Shown: positions 56,955 through 64,000 of the stretch, piece after piece
How the letters are laid out: the number at the start of each line of letters is the position of its first letter
Numbering within the stretch: position 1 is the first letter of the stretch
DNA from: Bolinopsis microptera
Taxonomy: Eukaryota; Ctenophora; Tentaculata; Lobata; Bolinopsidae
DNA: 64,000 nt
Assembly (NCBI RefSeq): GCF_026151205.1
Contig: NC_087084.1
Span: 5,139,538-5,203,537, forward strand
Direction of reading: 5' to 3'
Notes under the pieces: generated by a model
The model's database searches: none
The model's input: the letters and a program-made list of their open reading frames with translations, nothing else
What the model was told of the DNA's origin: nothing
Translations under genes and position numbers: made by a program

Positions 56955-58572
56955 TTATACCAAGAGCAGCCTTATTAGATATCCTCATCATCTGATATTG
57001 ATCAAATAAGCTCATCGGCACAGGGACAAAAGGAAATCGCGGCATGTACGAAATCGCGATTTTTCCCATTTTTTGCGACAAATTTTATGTATAGTTTAAT
57101 GTATAGTCTGTTAAAAATCGCGGTTTCGCGAAATTGGGCCAAAATAATCGCGAAATCCTTTTGTCCCTGCATCGGCACCACAGTTAACTCGTATGTTAGG
57201 CATTCCTCTATTGAAGTCTCTCTATCAGCAACCAAGACTAGACGGTTAAAACACTTCAACGGATCGACTGCAACGCTTTTATTATTCACTTTAACCTGCT
57301 TTCTTAGTTGTGTCAAGTTCTTTGCTTTACATTTGATACTTATCTTATCGATGAATGTCAACCCATCTAGCTCACGTTGAAGGACAGCCCCAACGGCCAA
57401 ACATTCCTCGGGATTCACCTCATCGTTCCCAGGCTGTGATATAAGACCAGTCGAAAAAGATATTAACTTAGTCTTATCTTCGGATTCTGTAAAGTCGACA
57501 GTAACTTTAAACCAAGTTAATAATTTTCCAAATACATCACAGTTTTTCTTGATTGATGACTTGGTAAGATCTGAGTGGATGGCAGCCTTAGTTGGTACTC
57601 CTGATCGCTTCGATGAATTAGCTAATGAATCTCCAAAAGACTGATTTATTAAAGCCATCTGATTCAGGGTGGCCACCCATAACTTGTGAGCGGACTCACG
57701 ATTACGCATCCTTCCACTTGTTAATCCACCACTAGATTTAGCTGCCTTCATAAGACTCTGCTCTATGGAGAGGTCAGTCCACACCCCGGCCCACTCGTGG
57801 TCGTTGTAACAAACCGTGTGAAGCCCAGTTACTTTAAAGGTCTTTAAAAGCGCCCCATACTTGACTTTAAAAATAGCATCCTGCTCCAAATACAGTCTTA
57901 AAGCTTTTGCATACTGTCCCCTCCCAGCTGCTGCGAAGTAGAGAAGTAGGGCAGCATCAAAGCTACTGCTGATAAATGCATAGTGTAGTCGTGCAACCTC
58001 TCTGCTCTTATGAAGTCCTTTACTAGTGTTATCATGTTGTGGTAAGTAACCCATAGAGCTGCTGTTCTACTGTTGGAAAACAGGTTCTTTAGAAGCAGAG
58101 TTATTTTCTCTGATAGATCCTGAATAGATTTAGTCTTAAAGTTAACACCTAGATTTTCGTTCACACATTTGTTGATGTAACCTTCCAAGTTTACTAGTTC
58201 ATCGTCGTAAACTTCTTCCTTTATAATGAAACAACAAAGAGCGGCGTCGATCAGAAAGTGGGCTCTCAACGCTTTATAGTAAGATCCTCCATCCGATATA
58301 TGCGTGACGTCTCCAGGATACACGAGTTTGATGAGCTCCTCTAAACCCGAGTCTGCCATTATATAGCCTATGCAGCCTAGAAAACTCGTGAGAGTGTGGA
58401 AGCCCCCAACCCTGACCACAATAGACATCCCAGTTTCCAGTACTATTTGGGTGGCCTTAATCCACAATGGCAAATCGAATGTGATTATCATCGGCTCACT
58501 GTAGGATAGGTAACTTAAGACATTCAGCCAGAGTAGTATGTACCGTCGAATAGCTGTCTGGGGGTTGGTCAA
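56955..58572 (-). pseudogene. Element B transposase-like core, frameshifted and interrupted
   Basis: The first segment (58572 to about 57943) has ITFDLPLWIKA, RVGGFHTLTSFLGCIGYIM, HFLIDAAL and FIRAERLHDYTMHL. The second (to about 57180) continues with YFAAAGRGQYAKALRLYLEQ and WAGVWTDLSIEQSLMKAAKS, then SIEECLTYEL. The junction is an 8 bp tandem duplication at 57935-57950 that shifts the frame. A hAT-like MITE splits the later part; past it the frame resumes with SLFDQYQMMRISNKAAL to about 56955. Counterparts in element A are LGPFHWSKIVMGAIGKWL, GFDQGLEKAYNHTAKATGG and EEVLSYPITSRPIYLLEPET, in the same order. The start and the C-terminal half are gone, so this copy is not functional. Confidence 0.82.
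57021..57169. mobile_element. hAT-like MITE inserted in element B
   Basis: 149 bp with CAGGGACAAAAGGA at both ends inwards and a perfect 8 bp duplication CATCGGCA (57013-57020 and 57170-57177). It is a sister of the copy at 43504-43659 and lies within the coding remnant. Confidence 0.95.
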
Positions 58573-59013
58573 TAATCTGTTGTTTGTTAGTTAACCTTGA
58601 TATTTGTTAATTGAAGTTATTTCCCGAGTAAGATTTGAAATAAGCGTTAAAAATAATTTGGTGTATTTTTTTCGAAATTTCAATAAAATTGAGAAAAATT
58701 TCGAAAAATTCCATTTATTTCGAAAAATAAAGCTCCAATCGTTCTGAAACTATCATTCGCCTGCCATAATGTGGCCATTGCGGTCATTTTGCACCCCCTA
58801 TGGAGATCTCAAAACCTTCGGGAGCCGAATAACCAATATTAGGGGTGGGGCGTATGGGTTCCTGGAGAAAAATGACTATAAAAATTTTTGCCCAAAAGTT
58901 TCAGCTGGACGGTTTTTTTTGGTGGTTCCTGGGACTATGGACAACACATTCCTGTAGACAAACCTTTGTTACGAATTTGTTCACAGAAAAATCAACTCTT
59001 GCCCTAACTATTA

Positions 59014-59817
59014 GAATGTGCCATGAAATTGTGTTAGACTCTAGTTATGGGAATGGTGGTAAAGTTCTCACTTCGACTTTACTGCAATCTATCAGTAGGA
59101 CAGTCTATGTGTGATTTTCACGATTCGCAATCAAGGTATAATTTTAGAAATATTCAAATAGATTGTAAACTGGTCGAAACAATCAATATTGGTATTTTCT
59201 AGAGTAAAATACCAACAATTCGTGAACATTTTGATATATTTTGGAGACATTGATCTTGGAGGTCTTGGACATGAATTGGATTTAAAGCTACCTATTAATT
59301 TCGAAAATTACTGTTTTTTTCTAAAACCTGTCCTATTGCCAAAACATGATGACCACTGACCAGCGTAAACAGTACACACTGATTGAACTGTGGAAAAATA
59401 AGGAAAATTAAAAACTGAATAATCAACAAAGTGAAAGGTTACGAATGATCGTTTTTGCAGAAAAAGAGGGATTTTGGAGGGTTGCTTGCAGAGTTGTGTA
59501 CTTAATGTATAATCTGAAGTCAGTGCAAGCGCAGCACGTGTGTATTTTAATGTATTATGCAATAAGCCCAATTTGTACGTGCACTGATGTGTATAAGACA
59601 TATATATAGTTCACTTCTTGCTTCCAATTTCTTAAATTATTGATAAAAGTTACGTTCTACGGCAATTTCTACAGCAATTGAATTGAATCACATGTTATGT
59701 ATTTTCACTTTCCCGCATTTAAAGCATAATATTATGAAGTTAACTGAGCTTGTACTGAATGGAAATCTAGCGTCCGCCTCAACGAAAAAATGGGCGCAAT
59801 TCTTGTTTAATGTTTAC
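59014..59817. repeat. Between element B and POLD3; dispersed repeat at the right end
   Basis: About 59660-59810 matches 430-575 near the window start. No further POLD3 exon could be recognised in this stretch. Confidence 0.45.
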
Positions 59818-61100
59818 CTTAGGTTTCCCTTTCTGAACACTGTATAGATGAACACTGGTAACTGGGTCCAACTGAGATTTCGTTTCTTCCAGCATATCCT
59901 CGTTAACAATACATACTTGGTGTGTCTGGGATGTAATAATTGCTTTAGTCAATTAGACAATTTATTACAATCTTTCGTTATAGTGTGAAAAATGCAGATT
60001 AAACACCTGATGACCTGAAGGTTATACCCAAATTTCACTGTTTTGACTGAAATTTTCTTGAATGACCAATTGATGACTTCACTGTGGATAGCACAAGACA
60101 AGATTTAGGTACTTAAAATTGGATACCAAAGAAAGCTTTGACAAACGGAAAATCGTCAGAAGAGAACGAAACAATTTGAAAGATTTCTGAATAGAAACTA
60201 TTCTGCCGTTTTCTTGACCGAAGTTTCACAGTTCTGACTGAATTTTTTGACCAGTGACTGATCAGTGAAGTCGCCATCAAGGTACTGGAAGCTGTATATC
60301 CGGACAAAACTTTGATGGAAATGTACTTTAGGTCCGGTCAGGACTCTTGAACCACTTACCAGAACTCCCTGAGAATTGTGTCTCATCCCACTGACGTAGT
60401 AAACACCCTGAATGCTCTTGTGTTTCATATTCTTGTGTTTCATGTGGAATATCGCTAACAACCTGGGAACGTACGTTTCAAAGGAGGCAAGAGAATGAAA
60501 TATTAATATTTGATTACACTTTCATCCAAAATGCAAGCGAATTTGTTACAGTTTGTCTGTGTAAAAAACTTCAAAAATTTAAATATTAATTACTGTTTAG
60601 CTTGGTTAACATTTAGAGAAAATGTTCTGCTCAGCCACTTGTAGGTCACCTGAAAAAAACTTATTATAATAAAATAACAATATTAAACTTGAAATGAAAT
60701 ATTAAAGATATGGAGTTGCCTGCTGAGCTATTATACATATATATAAATGTCTAGTCATGGCGAATATTTTCCGCTCTATTGTTGAACTTTAGATTTAGAG
60801 TTTAGGTCTTTCTAACTTGATGGTTTCGATAGAAAAAAAAAAGTTAACCCGGCCTAATCTGATGGAATCGTTAAATCTTATAATACCAGCCCACAAAATT
60901 ACAGACAAGAATGTAAATATGTAAGAGGCATGGATCCATTTAATTTAGTCCTTGTTCTCAATAGAATTTATTGTGAACAGGAGAAAAAAACCCAAACGCA
61001 CGATGCCAACCTCAAACAAAATGTTACTCACAACTTTCTTCTGTTCCATAACATACTCCTCGATGTTCTCCAGCAGGAGCCCAAGATCTTCAATACCCAT
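59818..61100 (-). CDS. POLD3: DNA polymerase delta subunit 3, N-terminal exons
   Basis: POLD3 (Cdc27 in yeast) links the polymerase delta catalytic core with the B subunit in replication and repair. Four minus-strand exons join in phase: 61100-61032 (ATG; donor GTGAGT), 60649-60594, 60462-60360 and 59925-59818. They give about 114 residues: GIEDLGLLLENIEEYVMEQK, then VVTYKWLSRTFSLNVNQAKQ, then VYYVSGMRHNS, then VCIVNEDMLEETKSQLDPV and SVHLYSVQK. These match the winged-helix N-terminal domain of animal POLD3 (YLENIDEFV, VTYKWLSYTLGVHVNQAKQ, HVTYLVSGS, VREDKL, IHVYSIQK) in order. Acceptors are TTTTTTCAG, TTCCCAG and CATCCCAG. The rest of the gene (linker and C-terminal PCNA-binding motif) is not seen; it may lie beyond element B or outside what can be recognised. 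Confidence 0.94.
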
Positions 61101-62500
61101 TGTCTAATGTCTTGTTGATAATTAGAATTAGAATTATAATTAGAATTAAATTTACACAGCAATACAATAAGAATACAAATAATTTAAAGAAGCTCTAAAC
61201 TGCTGTGCAGGACATTCAAGTCAGTCAAAAACTGTTAGTGTTGACAAAACTTGTGTTGATAAAACTTGTTAAGTGTAATTAAAACTAATTAGACCTTATT
61301 ATTACAAATATATTTAAGGACCCATACATCTAATATACACCAAGTATATAAGAACACTATTTTTTGTATCCTTGAGGTCAACTTTCCAGTTAAGTTGGCT
61401 GAGCACATTTTATAGGGCACATAGAATTATTCCATTTAATCGAACCAAATTTAATGCAGTCTGGGACAAGCTTGGTACAAGCCTGGTACAAGCCTGGTTC
61501 AAGCCTGGTACAAGCCTGGTACATGATATTTATATATAACATTTGCATTCAAGTGAGCTAGTAGGAATCCTCAAAATATTATTTTGTGTGAAAATGGTGA
61601 ACGGGATTGTCACTAAAGTTTTGGTGAAACCATTTGGGCTCGACAGATATAATTATGGTGTATTGGTCCTTAATAAGTTGGTGGCTTAAAATCAGATCAA
61701 AACATAATGATACATTATACAACCAGAATCTTCTAGAATGATCACTGTATGTTCACTGCACAGCGTAGCTGTAATATAGTCTGCGGATTTAACTTGCATT
61801 TAATGATATATCATACTACTTATTGTTAATGTTGTAATTCAATTTGTATTATATTACTATACATGAAACAGCTGATTTATTATTTCAAGCTGTATTTGCT
61901 GATTTGATGGCTTATGGCTATGACATGAAAGGATATAAAACCTCAAAAACCACGGTCTGACATAAAAAGGGCCAAAAGAATGCGGCAGCACATTATTCCA
62001 AATATAAAATAGTACAACTTTGAAGACGTTGGATAACTTTTTTGGCACTATTAGTGTCATCTAGTGTCATCTAGTGTCATTTAGCGTCATCTATTGTCAT
62101 CTAGCGCCAGATATCAAATTTCAACTATCGGTAAAAGTCCCGTTTAAGTACAGGTCAATACAGTTTCAATATCTTTGCAAACAGTGGTTAGGAGTTCAGC
62201 TATTGTATCTCTGAGTGAATTGTGTCTAAGTGAAACGTAGCCTCCGATTTGTTAGAGTATGGTTGATATGATTTTGTTTTCCACATTCATATAGAGGACT
62301 TCTGTTAGCTGTAGACGGTGTGAGATTATATCGGAATGTCGACTGATAGTCGGATCCCAACCGTTCTAAAAGGCTATCTCGTTAGCTTTTCGTGTTAAAA
62401 GCGATTTCTCAACGGTTATCACCTCTCTAGATGATTCTTAAAACATTTGGACTTCATGGCAAGGTTGAAATACATGCAATGAGGGCGTTTTCGGCCACAC
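61101..62500. repeat. Non-coding with two short minisatellites
   Basis: About 61467-61525 repeats GTACAAGCCTG-like units five times. About 62050-62105 repeats TAGTGTCATC-like 11-mers five to six times. Nothing coding is recognised. The first lies upstream of POLD3. Confidence 0.7.
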
Positions 62501-62509
62501 CCTTTTTCA

Positions 62510-62860
62510 GGGTTTCGCGGTCACTCGAATTATTGTATTTCAGCCCAAGAAGGTCTTAAAGACTATTCCGATACACCAAAATGTGCCTAATAGCCACATT
62601 TATTTACAACTTATGAAGTAACATATACCTTAAAATGCTTTGTTTCGGAAATATGGCCGAAAAACGGTTTTTGGCTTGACGCAGTTCATAATTTCCGTGA
62701 TTTTTGGCATTTCCGCCTAGGAAGGTCGTAGAGACTATTCTGATACACCAAAATGTGCCTAATAGCCACATTTATATACAACTTATGAAGCAACATATAC
62801 CCTAAAAGGCTTATTTTCGGAAATGTGGCTGAAAAACGGATTTTTGTCGAGCAAACAATG
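62510..62860. repeat. Two tandem ~175 bp units resembling the element A TIR interior
   Basis: GAAGGTCTTAAAGACTATTC...CACCAAAATGTGCCTAATAG...TACAACTTATGAAG occurs at about 62549-62640 and again, as GAAGGTCGTAGAGACTATTC, at about 62721-62830. Element A's TIR has GAAGGTCGTAGAGGCTTC...AAAATGACCGCAATGGGCA...TACAACTTATGAATC in the same order. They look like ends of a further, related family; boundaries are not resolved. Confidence 0.6.
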
Positions 62861-64000
62861 ACAATATTCACAAATGGGCTATTGGACTGTTAACTAGAAA
62901 AGTCTTAAAGACTCATGAGCAACACAGCATTTGTCACAAGATGTAAGATGACTCACTTTGTGTCCAGAAACACCTACAAAAATTGGAGAATGATCTTGCA
63001 TGAGTTCGCAATTGCCGACTCATGCACATCATATACTCAAAAACGCTCACATTAGGAGTCATTAGTAAATAACTAATACATGATTTGTGAAAACTCCAAC
63101 AAAAAATAATAATAATAAAATTTGGTAGCTTAAACACAAACTCTAAGCCCAGTGGATAAACCACAAAACTTATGCTCTATTGTGTGAAACAAAGATACTA
63201 GATCAAGATAACTATCAAGGAGTGTATGCATAGGACATAAAAAGTTTTGGAACGAAGATGACATGCTTGTGAAGCGAGCTAACAGTCTAACAATTTTTCC
63301 TTGGTACAAATTTGAATAAAATGTGTGACGTGCCAGACCAAAATTCAACTTCAAACTTTTTATTTATTCATGCCATGAAACCATAATGAGTTATGTGCCC
63401 ATCCTTGGAGAACCCGGCGAATGTCCTTGCTGTACGGCAGTGTTAAACAAGGAATTGAAACCGAGGGGTTCCGTTCAGGCCCTTCACACTTTGTTTCTGT
63501 CTAGTTCTAATGTACCGTCACAATAGTGACTTTAATATATGTACCAAGAATACCAGACCTAAAATAAATCGGCACTGGATCCGGATCAGATTGTTGCTTG
63601 ACCGCTGACCAGTACCCCACTTTTTAATTATGGTTGATTTCGCTGCTTCGACCAATGTTGGTCTGTAATCCCTGGATTGAGATTTGTTGGCCACAGTTTA
63701 ATTTAGCTAATTTCTTATAATACCGCAGTGGTCTGGTTCCCACTTCAGAATGACCCCATATTCTTTTTTTCAGTCGCATAGATTTTCCCATCGTTTGATA
63801 ATGTGTGTCAACTGTCATTCCCTCGTTTTTTCTAGTGGTGACTGGCTATTTCTTCTGTTATTACAGCTGTGAGCTGCCTCGAGATCTTATCTGGGGCATG
63901 GGCACAAATACTAGAACATTAGAAGATTAGAACTGTAATTCTAGAACTTCAGATTAAGGTTACTTGGCAGAATAGCATTAGCAGGGTTCGAGATTTGACT
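62861..64000. repeat. Non-coding; inverted dispersed repeat at 63400-63540
   Basis: 63400-63530 is the reverse complement of 14937-15070. The remainder holds only short unsupported frames. Confidence 0.6.

Larger units (their letters stand above)
55701..59010 (-). mobile_element. Element B: 3.3 kb decayed long-TIR relative of element A
   Basis: TIRs of about 380 bp (55701-56090 and 58630-59010) start TAGTTAGGGCAAGA on both sides. They are flanked by direct TTA (55698-55700 and 59011-59013). Both hold AAAATGACCGCAATGG (55931 and, reversed, 58775), as in element A. The minus-strand coding remnant is homologous to the core of the element A protein. N-terminal finger repeats and the nuclease-like/CXC half are absent, replaced on the right-hand coding side by GGA-rich repeats and a poly-C run. 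Confidence 0.88.

Noticed and set aside
56473-57081. 202 aa Ser/Pro-rich protein on the minus strand
   Set aside because: It is translated GGA-repeat and poly-C; only its first part is element B coding remnant.

Overview
This window is nuclear DNA of an animal, most likely an invertebrate. It is AT-rich and gene-poor. Its genes are split by spliceosomal GT-AG introns with matching phases, and it carries several families of DNA transposons and a LINE. The recognisable host genes are typical animal genes: mitochondrial HSP10 (HSPE1), a BPI/LBP-like secreted lipid-binding protein, a membrane-anchored CAP/SCP protein and DNA polymerase delta subunit 3 (POLD3). I cannot fix the phylum from sequence alone.

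Layout. 1-2.3 kb holds no gene I can support. 2.3-4.4 kb (+) holds the 3' exons of a gene ending in a prenylation-type CVIL motif, with a ~520 bp CCTCA microsatellite in an upstream intron. 4.5-7.4 kb is a mosaic of GC-rich inverted repeats. 7.6-9.2 kb (-) is HSPE1, with a hAT-like MITE in its last intron and a retroelement fragment just upstream. 11.7-24.6 kb (-) is a two-exon BPI-like gene whose ~11.9 kb intron is filled with nested repeats: a tandem array of ~350-410 bp units ending in poly-C, a 1.64 kb TIR element with twelve mirrored motifs, a MULE-like MITE carrying telomere-like repeats, a long-TIR element and a LINE reverse transcriptase. 25.1-28.7 kb is a second BPI-like copy read through very poor sequence, ending at a 100-N gap. 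29.3-32.6 kb (+) is an unrecognised multi-exon gene, with the CAP gene lying antisense inside one of its introns.

33.6-41.2 kb is a 7.56 kb DNA transposon (element A). It has ~317 bp terminal inverted repeats, a TTA target duplication and one spliced gene of about 1800 codons, broken by a single one-base frameshift. 41.2-53 kb is mostly empty or old repeats, with a small TTA-flanked element (element D), a hAT-like MITE and one possible two-exon micro-gene. 53.5-59.0 kb carries an orphan end related to element A and a decayed relative, element B, which is itself hit by a hAT-like MITE. 59.8-61.1 kb (-) is the 5' part of POLD3. 61.1-64 kb has short tandem repeats and transposon-end fragments.

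The most interesting material is the group of TTA-flanked elements. A and B are built alike, share a motif box inside long TIRs and encode related proteins. A's protein joins cysteine/histidine finger-like repeats, a conserved central domain, a FEN/PIN-like nuclease-type motif series and a tesmin-type CXC tail. I cannot name a described superfamily with this combination. The host genes look unrelated to each other; repeats dominate the region.
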